Assembly: GCA_964490765.1 (NCBI GenBank)
Contig: CAZBDV010000006.1
Location: forward strand, 44,423 to 108,422
Origin: CAZBDV01 sp964490765
GTDB taxonomy: Bacteria; Cloacimonadota; Cloacimonadia; Cloacimonadales; JAJBBL01
DNA length: 64,000 bases
Direction: 5' to 3'
Within the stretch, counting starts at the first letter, position 1. Each line of letters opens with the position of its first letter. A program made the translations under genes and the position numbers. Under the pieces are notes generated by a model. That model did not search any database, had not been told where the DNA came from, and saw only the letters and a program-made list of their open reading frames with translations. Positions 35,449-42,346 of this stretch are shown one piece after another.

Positions 35449-36084
35449 TCAGCGGTTATCAATGATCATATAATCCTCTTCTACCGCTGTGTCGAAAACA
35501 TCATCCGCAAATCGTTCATCTATTCTTTCGTTGCTGAATAGGAACTCGACACTGTTCTGCTGATGATCTTCATAATAGACCCGTCTAACCAAAATGTCGT
35601 CCTTTCTTATCTCCATCTCCACTCTTGAGGTGTAGGGATCGTTCTCCGGCATTAGAATCAATGTGAAAATATCACTATCAGAGCCTATCAGTTCTTTCTC
35701 CGACTGTTCCCAGTAATGACGGAGTATATCGGCAGGTTTATAAAGTCCGTCGGTATGCTCGATATCTGTGATAATAAGGGTTTTGTCATTATCATCGCTG
35801 AGATAGACAGCTCTGTCAATTACCAGTCTCTGTCCCGATGGTTGACTGTAAATAAGGGCAAACCGCTCTCCTTCTATATATATCCTCCCTTCAGACTCCA
35901 TACCTATATCCTGTGTTTTCCAGTAGTTAGATTGTCTGAAATCGGCCTGATAGTATTCCATAGCATCGTAAACAGAGAGCAATTCCCGGTATAGATCATC
36001 GATATCCTGAACTGCAGGCATATTTTGCCAGAGAAAGAAGAGTGCGATGAGCAATATCAATCTCTTAATCGATCCCATAAGCAT
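35449..36084 (-). CDS. lolA: LolA-like periplasmic lipoprotein carrier
   Basis: 211 residues from the ATG at 36084, chosen because AGGAGGT lies five bases upstream, inside the ftsK 3' end; the ORF extends further without support. A signal peptide (about 5-23) is followed by the incomplete beta-barrel pattern of LolA: LLSVYDAMEYYQADFRQSNY, ESEGRIYIEGERFALIY, QRLVIDRAVYLSDDNDKT and an ELIG-SDSDIFTLILMPEN strand. LolA ferries lipoproteins from LolCDE in the inner membrane to the outer membrane. It overlaps ftsK by 20 bases, an arrangement of ftsK-lolA known from many bacteria. Supports a Gram-negative cell. Confidence 0.85.
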   Translation of the reverse strand: MLMGSIKRLILLIALFFLWQNMPAVQDIDDLYRELLSVYDAMEYYQADFRQSNYWKTQDIGMESEGRIYIEGERFALIYSQPSGQRLVIDRAVYLSDDNDKTLIITDIEHTDGLYKPADILRHYWEQSEKELIGSDSDIFTLILMPENDPYTSRVEMEIRKDDILVRRVYYEDHQQNSVEFLFSNERIDERFADDVFDTAVEEDYMIIDNR

Positions 36085-38386
36085 CGAGTACCTCCTGTGT
36101 GGCAATAACATCACGCGATTTACTTCCCACATATTTACCGATAATTTTTGCCCGTTCCAGCATATCGATCAACCGTCCAGCCCGGGCGTATCCTATCTTG
36201 AAATGACGCTGCAACATGGAAACTGAAGCAGTATCAGTTGAAACGACAAGTCTGGCAGCATCAATAAAGAGTTCATCATCAAAATCGACCAGCTCAACAC
36301 CCTCTGTCTCCTCTTTCGTGATCTCTATCTTCTGTTCCGGTTTAGGCTGTGTCCTCAGGTAAGCTATCAATGCCTCTATCTCGTCATCGGCGATAAAAGC
36401 TCCGTGAATTCGTTCAGCCTGCCCTTTAGTCGGTGGGATATAGAGCATATCTCCACGGCCGAGTAGATTTTCGGCACCGTTCATATCGAGGATGACTCGC
36501 GAATCTATCTTCTGGGCGACCTGGAAGGCTATTCTCGAAGGAAAATTAGCCTTTATCAGGCCTGTAATGACCTTGATCGAGGGTCGTTGAGTCGCCAGAA
36601 CGAGATGTATTCCGATCGCTCTTGCCAGCTGGGCAAGCCGGGTAATAGGCATCTCTATGTCACGGCCAGAGCGCATCATCAGATCGGCAAACTCATCGAT
36701 TACGATGATAATATAGGGGAGAGTCTCCTCGAAAGACTCCTCTTCTTTAGCCATCAACTCTCTGATCTTCTTGTTATAGAGATTTATGTCGCGAACATTG
36801 TAATGTTGCAACAATTCGTATCGCCTTTCCATCTCCGAGACTGCCCAGTTGAGCACTATCAGTGCTTCATCTACATCGGAGACTACATCCCTGATCAGAT
36901 GAGGTATCCCTTCATAGCCCGATAACTCTATCCTCTTGGGATCGATCAATACGAGCCGTAACTCCTCGGGTGCTGCTCGAAACAACAGGCTGCAGATTAT
37001 AGAATTGATACAGACACTCTTTCCCGAGCCGGTGGAACCTGCAATGAGCAGATGGGGCATAGCAGCCAGATCGGCTACTACCGGAGAACCGACTATATCC
37101 TTGCCGAGAGCGAAGGCAAGCTTGCTCTTCGTCTTCTCCATCTGTTCCGAGAGGAGTACATCCTTCAGATAGATCATCTCTCGCTCTCTATTCGGCACCT
37201 CTATGCCGATCAACCCTTTACCCGGAATTGGTGCCTGGACTCGTATAGAACGCGATTTTATTGCCAGAGCAAGATCATCTGCCAGGGCAAGAAAACGGCT
37301 GACTTTGACACTCGGAGCAGGTTTCAGTTCATACTGGGTTATGATTGGGCCGATATTGACATTTACCACCTCGGCTTCTACGCCGAATTGTGCGAGTTTC
37401 TCGATTAAGATGCTGCTCGTACTCTTAATCGTGGCCTCCATCTCTTCGCGGTCTCTGGCCAATACCTTGGCCGAACTCTTCAGAAATTCTTCTATATCGG
37501 GTTTCTGGTATTCACCCTGTTCATTCTCTTCCTCTCCGGTTTCTCCTCTCTTTCTTTTCCTGGAGACTGCTGGTGTTACCTCGGTATAATCCTTAATATC
37601 AAAATTTTTCCCTATTTCACCCGATTCTTCGACAGGATCAGGAACATCCGATCCGATATGATCGGTTATGGTAGGTTTAACTTTTGTCTCACGATTGTCC
37701 GCTATCGTTCTGCTGGCCTTTCTGTTCTTCAACTCCTTTACCCTGGCTGGCTTAGCCTTAACCCTCTCCTTATCACCAGTCTCTCTTTTCAGCTTGAAGA
37801 GAGAGAAAAACAGGATAAATTGTCTGCCCACCCAGCGCAGCAGGTTGAGTAGAAAAGTAGTACCTGTAATAGCAATAAAGAAGCCCAGAAGAAGGGCTAT
37901 AGAGATTATTGCAGTTCCGGTCGTATCGAAGATCCTTGAAAGAATATAATACATCCCTTCGACAAGCACACCGTTCACAAAGATAACGTTATGCCCGAGC
38001 GCGATCAGGAGTATATTCAGAAAGAAGCCGATGAAGATCACAGCCAGAGCTTTGATCGCATACTCCCTGTTAAAGGGTGCAAAAATCTTGAGCAGGCCGA
38101 GTATGAATACTGCCAGGAGGACAAAGTGGGAAAACAGGCTGCCGGTAAAGAAGACAAACCAAAAGCCGAAAAATGCTCCGAATGGGCCGATAAGGTTACT
38201 GACAAGGGGAAAATTGAGTGTAACATAGTCGCGAAAAGACAATTCGGCATTTCTCAGAATCTCGTAGTCACTCTCGAGTATCTCTTTACCCGGTATAATC
38301 GACAGAAAGAAGAGGATCGACAGTATGACGAGAAATACACCACCATAGATGTTTCCTGCATAAACCGGTTTTCTGTATTTACTCAT
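36065..38386 (-). CDS. ftsK: DNA translocase FtsK/SpoIIIE
   Basis: 773 residues. Four to five N-terminal membrane helices (about 13-185) are followed by a charged linker (about 195-300). The FtsK alpha/beta motor covers about 310-680, with GIEVPNREREMIYL, Walker A IAGSTGSGKSVCIN (about 452-465), VLIDPKRIELSGYEGIPHL, Walker B IIVIDEFADLMM and GAENLLGRGDMLYIPP. The C-terminal gamma winged helix (about 705-773) has TASVSMLQRHFKIGYARAGR, which reads KOPS-type sequences. It moves chromosome dimers and sister terminus regions through the division septum. It lies between ychF and lolA with short spacers. Confidence 0.95.
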   Translation of the reverse strand: MSKYRKPVYAGNIYGGVFLVILSILFFLSIIPGKEILESDYEILRNAELSFRDYVTLNFPLVSNLIGPFGAFFGFWFVFFTGSLFSHFVLLAVFILGLLKIFAPFNREYAIKALAVIFIGFFLNILLIALGHNVIFVNGVLVEGMYYILSRIFDTTGTAIISIALLLGFFIAITGTTFLLNLLRWVGRQFILFFSLFKLKRETGDKERVKAKPARVKELKNRKASRTIADNRETKVKPTITDHIGSDVPDPVEESGEIGKNFDIKDYTEVTPAVSRKRKRGETGEEENEQGEYQKPDIEEFLKSSAKVLARDREEMEATIKSTSSILIEKLAQFGVEAEVVNVNIGPIITQYELKPAPSVKVSRFLALADDLALAIKSRSIRVQAPIPGKGLIGIEVPNREREMIYLKDVLLSEQMEKTKSKLAFALGKDIVGSPVVADLAAMPHLLIAGSTGSGKSVCINSIICSLLFRAAPEELRLVLIDPKRIELSGYEGIPHLIRDVVSDVDEALIVLNWAVSEMERRYELLQHYNVRDINLYNKKIRELMAKEEESFEETLPYIIIVIDEFADLMMRSGRDIEMPITRLAQLARAIGIHLVLATQRPSIKVITGLIKANFPSRIAFQVAQKIDSRVILDMNGAENLLGRGDMLYIPPTKGQAERIHGAFIADDEIEALIAYLRTQPKPEQKIEITKEETEGVELVDFDDELFIDAARLVVSTDTASVSMLQRHFKIGYARAGRLIDMLERAKIIGKYVGSKSRDVIATQEVLDAYGID

Positions 38387-38412
38387 AATTGTTCCTTTCT
38401 TTTTCTTACCGG

Positions 38413-39477
38413 TTAAACGCTGAATCGGACCAGCATTATATCACCATCTTGCAAAATATAATTCTTCCCTTCGATCCTGATCCTGTTCTGCTCTTTTAAA
38501 GCCCTTTCAGAACCGAACTCTTTAATATCGTCGAAATGAAAACATTCAGCCCGGATGAAACCCCGTTCCATGTCGCTATGGATCTTGCCGGCTGCTTCCT
38601 GTGCGTTACTCCCCTTTACTACTGTCCAGGCTCTGACCTCCTGCTTGCCGACAGTAAAGAAACTGATGTAACCCAGTACCCTGTAAGCAAGGTTTATGAT
38701 CGCATCACTTGCCGTATTGTCGATACCCATCTCAGAAAGAAAATAAGCTGCATCATCGTCCTCCAGTGAAAGGAGTTCCATCTCGAACTTACCGGCCAGG
38801 TCTATCGCTTCATATCCTCTGCTGCTGCAAACCTCTATAATATCTTGATTCCTTCTATATCTCTTCTCGTCAGAATTTATTATTATCATAGCCGGCTTTA
38901 TTGTCAATAACTGAAAACCCCTGATAACTTTCTCCTCGTCAGGGCTTATATCAGCAAGACGTAAAGGTGTCTCGGCCTGTAGAGTCTCTACGACTTTCTG
39001 CAATACCTTCTCTTCTTTCACAGTTTCCGCACTCTTGACACCTCGCTGCAGATTCAACCTTACCTTCTCGAGCCGCTTCTCTGCTATCTGTAGATCGGTC
39101 AACAACATCTCCGTCTCCAGATCGCGCAGATCCCTTAAGGGATCAGGTTCCCCCTGAGATTGATTGACTACCGGGTCATCAAAGTTGCGTAACACAAAAG
39201 CCAGAGCATCAGTCTGCTTCAATTCCGGAGTGTCGAGCTTCGCCCTCTTCGTTTCCTGATCACTGCCGGGAAAATCGAGAACCTCGATATGAGAAAATGT
39301 AGTCTTATTGGGGTTATATAACTTTTGCAGAAATTCAATCCGCTCATCTTTAACCTCAACAACTGCAATATTAGGCTCCTCTTTGTGAAAATAGCCAACC
39401 TCGGCGTTGAAGCCTGTCAGGGCGTTGAATACTACTGTCTTGCCAGAGTTGGGGAGACCTATCAATCCTAATTCCAT
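38413..39477 (-). CDS. ychF: Obg-family GTPase YchF/OLA1
   Basis: 354 residues. G1 loop GLPNSGKTVVFNALTG (7-22). The G3 region is LDFPGSDQ, where most YchF have DIAGL. The G4 region IINSDEKR is in the place of the NxxE adenine-preferring motif of YchF. The C-terminus has the YchF TGS domain: FFTVGKQEVRAWTVVKGSNA, HSDMERGFIRAECFHFDDI and the closing YILQDGDIMLVRF. YchF is a ribosome-associated ATPase/GTPase in stress and translation. The divergent G3 and shorter coiled-coil domain suggest a lineage-specific variant. Confidence 0.88.
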   Translation of the reverse strand: MELGLIGLPNSGKTVVFNALTGFNAEVGYFHKEEPNIAVVEVKDERIEFLQKLYNPNKTTFSHIEVLDFPGSDQETKRAKLDTPELKQTDALAFVLRNFDDPVVNQSQGEPDPLRDLRDLETEMLLTDLQIAEKRLEKVRLNLQRGVKSAETVKEEKVLQKVVETLQAETPLRLADISPDEEKVIRGFQLLTIKPAMIIINSDEKRYRRNQDIIEVCSSRGYEAIDLAGKFEMELLSLEDDDAAYFLSEMGIDNTASDAIINLAYRVLGYISFFTVGKQEVRAWTVVKGSNAQEAAGKIHSDMERGFIRAECFHFDDIKEFGSERALKEQNRIRIEGKNYILQDGDIMLVRFSV

Positions 39478-39548
39478 TCTGTTTATTCCCTCACCAGTAT
39501 TTTCCTGTCTTCATCCAGTCGTTATTGAACCATAATTTTTTTACTTCT

Positions 39549-40409
39549 TCACTTGAGGCGATTTTTACCCCTTTCACCCCTCTGACGTTCAACCGGAGAA
39601 TTAGCTTTCTCCCTCTTACGGTCACGTCTATACGAGGTTTTATATCTATTCGGCTCTCTTTTCGAACCGCTCTTACCGGCAGTATTCTTTCTCGTTCCTC
39701 TGCTGGAAGACATTAGCGTTCTGACCTCACCCGGACTGAGATTTCTGAACATACCGGTGGGCAGATTGCCGAGTTTTATACCGTCAATCTGTAATCTTCT
39801 CAGGTTGAGAACCTTATAACCCAGAGTCTCGACCATTTTACGGATCTGACGGTTTTTCCCCTCATGGATGGTGAACCTTAAAACCGATGTCTCATCTCCA
39901 CGCTTCTTGACAAAGACCCTGGCCGTCAGCGTCTGCTCACCGTCGATGAGCATACCGCTCTGTAGCTCCTTCAGATGGTCTGCCCGTATCTTGCCCCTTA
40001 TCTCGACCTTGTATACCTTGGGGAGCTTGTATCGGGGATGCATTATCCTGTCAGCAAATTCTCCGTCATTAGTCAGAAGCAATAATCCCTCAGAATCTTT
40101 ATCGAGCCGCCCTACAGCAAAGAGATTGACCCCTAAGTCGGGAAGAAGGTCGAAGACCGTCTTGCGATTGTATTCATCACTCCTGGTTACTATATACCCT
40201 TTCGGTTTGTTCAGCGCCAGATATATTCTCTCCTTCACCGGTGTTACGATCTCACCGTTATAAGTTACTACATCCTCGCCCTCCTTAATATCGGTTGCCA
40301 GGTCAGAACAGACACTGTTATTGACTTTGACCTTTCCGGCCAGGATCAGCTTCTCGACCTCACGCCGGGAACCGAGATTGCACTCTGCCAGGTATTTGTT
40401 TATTCTCAT
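39549..40409 (-). CDS. 23S/16S rRNA pseudouridine synthase, RsuA/RluB family, with basic tail
   Basis: 286 residues from the ATG at 40409; the ORF extends six codons further into the lptE end. An N-terminal S4 RNA-binding domain (MRINKYLAECNLGSRREVEK) is followed by the catalytic domain with AVGRLDKDSEGLLLLTNDG, whose Asp is the nucleophile, and by EGKNRQIRKMVETLGY. The last about 60 residues are Lys/Arg-rich and low complexity (for example RGTRKNTAGKSGSKREPNR), typical of RluB-type tails. It isomerises uridine in rRNA; RluB (23S U2605) is the closest guess over RsuA because of the tail. Confidence 0.88.
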   Translation of the reverse strand: MRINKYLAECNLGSRREVEKLILAGKVKVNNSVCSDLATDIKEGEDVVTYNGEIVTPVKERIYLALNKPKGYIVTRSDEYNRKTVFDLLPDLGVNLFAVGRLDKDSEGLLLLTNDGEFADRIMHPRYKLPKVYKVEIRGKIRADHLKELQSGMLIDGEQTLTARVFVKKRGDETSVLRFTIHEGKNRQIRKMVETLGYKVLNLRRLQIDGIKLGNLPTGMFRNLSPGEVRTLMSSSRGTRKNTAGKSGSKREPNRYKTSYRRDRKREKANSPVERQRGERGKNRLK

Positions 40410-40413
40410 ATCT

Positions 40414-40917
40414 TTACCACGATTCAAGACTGTTGCGGATTATTATCCGGAATAATTCATCGAATATCTCTTCTAACGCCTCTTCCTCAGTCTGCCAGCG
40501 CACATTGCTCGACCCGGAAGGTGCATACCTTTCACTGACTGTGAGATTCTTGTTCTCCCATATCAATTCATTACGTACCAGATCGGTAAAGGTGATCGCC
40601 AGGACAAGCCTCACCTGATACTCCTCTACTGTCTGCTCGATATCATAACCGTATATCGTACTGCTGTAATCGAGTATCCTCCCCTCGATCCTGCTGTCCG
40701 GATCCTCATACGCTATTCGTAACCTTCCGTCCTGCTGAAAAGAGGAGATGAGTGAATTTCTCAACTCCTCCTCGAGAAAGAGTTCGATCGTCTCATTCTC
40801 AAACGGTGCTATCGCTATATCCCTGAGATGGGGATATTGATTCATCCTCAGGGAATAGGAACACCCACAAAAGATTAGAAAGACTGCTATAAAGCCTTTA
40901 ATGTAAGGTAGTTTCAT
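40414..40917 (-). CDS. lptE: LptE-like outer-membrane lipoprotein
   Basis: 167 residues from the ATG at 40917; the longer ORF start is not supported. The N-terminus is a lipoprotein signal with a Cys in GFIAVFLIFCGCSYSL (about 9-24). The mature part has the DUF/LptE pattern: HLRDIAIAPFENETIELFLE, ELRNSLISSFQQDGRLRI, EGRILDYSSTIYGYDI and VRLVLAITFTDLVRNELIWE. LptE plugs the LptD barrel during lipopolysaccharide insertion. The assignment is by pattern only; the family is weakly conserved. It starts the run lptE, rluB-type, ychF, ftsK, lolA, manC, which fits an envelope theme. Confidence 0.7.
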   Translation of the reverse strand: MKLPYIKGFIAVFLIFCGCSYSLRMNQYPHLRDIAIAPFENETIELFLEEELRNSLISSFQQDGRLRIAYEDPDSRIEGRILDYSSTIYGYDIEQTVEEYQVRLVLAITFTDLVRNELIWENKNLTVSERYAPSGSSNVRWQTEEEALEEIFDELFRIIIRNSLESW

Positions 40918-40970
40918 ATATTTCAAGACACACCGCAAGCCATTTATGTCAAGAAATAATGCTGATATAC

Positions 40971-40999
40971 TTGACAAAAATGATCGGGTCTGCAAATCT
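40971..40999 (+). promoter_or_regulatory. Possible sigma-70 promoter of the HTH-EIIA gene
   Basis: TTGACA (40971-40976) is followed after 17 bases by AAATCT (40994-40999), a weak -10. If real, transcription would begin near 41007, which supports the ATG at 41024 over a start at 40946. Confidence 0.3.
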
Positions 41000-41023
41000 T
41001 TGTCTCAAACGATACGAGAGGTT

Positions 41024-41689
41024 ATGGGGATGAAGAAAAATCTACTGACTGTTAATGAAGTCGCAAAAATGCTCAAGGTTAGTACCAATGTTGTTCAGGA
41101 GATGATTAACGAGAAAGTATTCAAAACCGTTAAAGCGGGCAGCACTATGAAAATCGCCAAAGCTGAGGTCGATGACTGGTTGGCCAAACTCAATGAAAGC
41201 GAAGTACAGAAACTCGCCCTGCAGCGAACTGTTTGCCGATTTCAAGATTATTTTCTTCCCGAATATATCAATATGAACTTCGAGGCTGATAATAAATACG
41301 AAGCTATTGCTAAGATGTCTATTATGGCTAAAGAATTGAAGATTATCAGAGACCAGAGATGGCTTTACGAAGTTGTGGTTGCCAGAGAAGAGCTCGTCTC
41401 TACCGCTGTGGGGAAGGGGGTGGCATTATTACACCCGAGACATCATCACCCATCGAAGATAAAAAAACCATCAATCCTCTTTGGAAGATGTGAAAAAGGG
41501 GTGGAATTCGACGCTCCGGACAGTCAGCCTGTTACCCTATTCTTCATGCTGCTGCTCCACGATGATAAACAGCATCTCTTCTCTCTCTCATATATCTCAA
41601 AATTCATTATGAAAGATGAAAACCTGCAGGCACTTAAAGAAGCTAAGACCCCTGAGGATGTTGTTAACCTCATGACCCTGCAGAAATAA
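41024..41689 (+). CDS. Excisionase-type HTH fused to a PTS EIIA (PtsN-like) domain
   Basis: 221 residues from the ATG at 41024 (41030 is also possible); an upstream ATG at 40946 overlaps the likely promoter. Residues about 5-55 are an HTH-17/MerR-excisionase DNA-binding domain (LLTVNEVAKMLKVSTNVVQEM, split here only for the strand VFKTVKAGSTMKIAKAEVD). Residues about 75-220 form an EIIA-2 (fructose/nitrogen type) domain, in which the phosphorylated His lies in GKGVALLHPRHHH (about 136). EIIA accepts phosphate from HPr or NPr and reports nutrient state. The fusion suggests a DNA-binding regulator controlled by PTS phosphorylation. Target unknown; purE follows by 96 bases. Confidence 0.75.
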   Translation: MGMKKNLLTVNEVAKMLKVSTNVVQEMINEKVFKTVKAGSTMKIAKAEVDDWLAKLNESEVQKLALQRTVCRFQDYFLPEYINMNFEADNKYEAIAKMSIMAKELKIIRDQRWLYEVVVAREELVSTAVGKGVALLHPRHHHPSKIKKPSILFGRCEKGVEFDAPDSQPVTLFFMLLLHDDKQHLFSLSYISKFIMKDENLQALKEAKTPEDVVNLMTLQK

Positions 41690-41785
41690 TCCCCTTGACC
41701 CTGAAATTTAACAGCGACCGTAAATGGACAACTGTTAGATGTAAATTCTTATACAGCAAAACAATATATCAGAGGAGTATAGATT

Positions 41786-42241
41786 ATGCAGAAACTGGTG
41801 CGAATAATACTGGGAAGTAAATCCGACATGAAAATAGGTGAAGATATCAAAGCCTACCTGGAAAAATTCGCTGTCCCCTACGACTTTCATATCTCATCGG
41901 CCCACAGGAAGCCGGAGAATACCGTTAAATTGGCTCGTGAAGCTCATTTAGAGGGCATAAAAGTCATCATCGCCGTCGCCGGTATGGCAGCTCACCTTCC
42001 CGGTGTTGTCGCAGCTCATACCCCCCTCCCGGTAATCGGTGTTCCTGTAAAAGGGAACACGCTCTCAGGAGAGGATGCTCTATTTTCCATAGTTCAGATG
42101 CCGACCGGTGTCCCGGTAGCCGCAGTAGCGATCAACGGTGGTAAGAATGCCGCCATTTTAGCCTGTCAGATCATTGCCTCTTCGGACGCTACATATCTTC
42201 GCAAGTTACAGGATTTCAAGAGAGAGTTGGCCGAGGGGTAG
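41786..42241 (+). CDS. purE: N5-carboxyaminoimidazole ribonucleotide mutase PurE
   Basis: 151 residues, standard for class I PurE. Conserved motifs are ILGSKSDMKI (8-17), FHISSAHRKPENT (33-46, His for catalysis), AVAGMAAHLPGVVAAH (63-78) and LPVIGVPVKG (81-90). It moves the carboxyl group of N5-CAIR to C4 in purine synthesis. Class I enzymes usually work with PurK, which is not in the window. RBS AGAGGAG. A perfect parS site starts at the last base of the stop region, and an intrinsic terminator follows at 42287. Confidence 0.93.
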   Translation: MQKLVRIILGSKSDMKIGEDIKAYLEKFAVPYDFHISSAHRKPENTVKLAREAHLEGIKVIIAVAGMAAHLPGVVAAHTPLPVIGVPVKGNTLSGEDALFSIVQMPTGVPVAAVAINGGKNAAILACQIIASSDATYLRKLQDFKRELAEG

Positions 42242-42257
42242 TGTTTCACGTGAAACA
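42242..42257. promoter_or_regulatory. parS: Perfect 16-base parS site
   Basis: TGTTTCACGTGAAACA is a perfect inverted repeat and the consensus ParB-binding centromere site of bacterial chromosomes. It starts directly after the purE stop codon and before the terminator. ParB is a CTP-switch clamp that loads here and spreads; most chromosomal parS sites lie close to oriC. parA and parB are not in the window. A second, one-mismatch copy is at 31790. Confidence 0.88.
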
Positions 42258-42286
42258 TACCACTATTTAACAGGATATCTCGAGCA

Positions 42287-42332
42287 GGGGAAGAGATCAC
42301 GATTCTTGTCCTGACCTCTTCCCCTCTTTTTC
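42287..42332 (+). terminator. Rho-independent terminator after purE
   Basis: GGGGAAGAGATCA (42287-42299) pairs with TGACCTCTTCCCC (42312-42324), 13 positions with one mismatch, followed by TCTTTTTC. It ends purE transcription before the convergent sppA. Confidence 0.75.
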
Positions 42333-42346
42333 ATTTCTGTCTTTTT

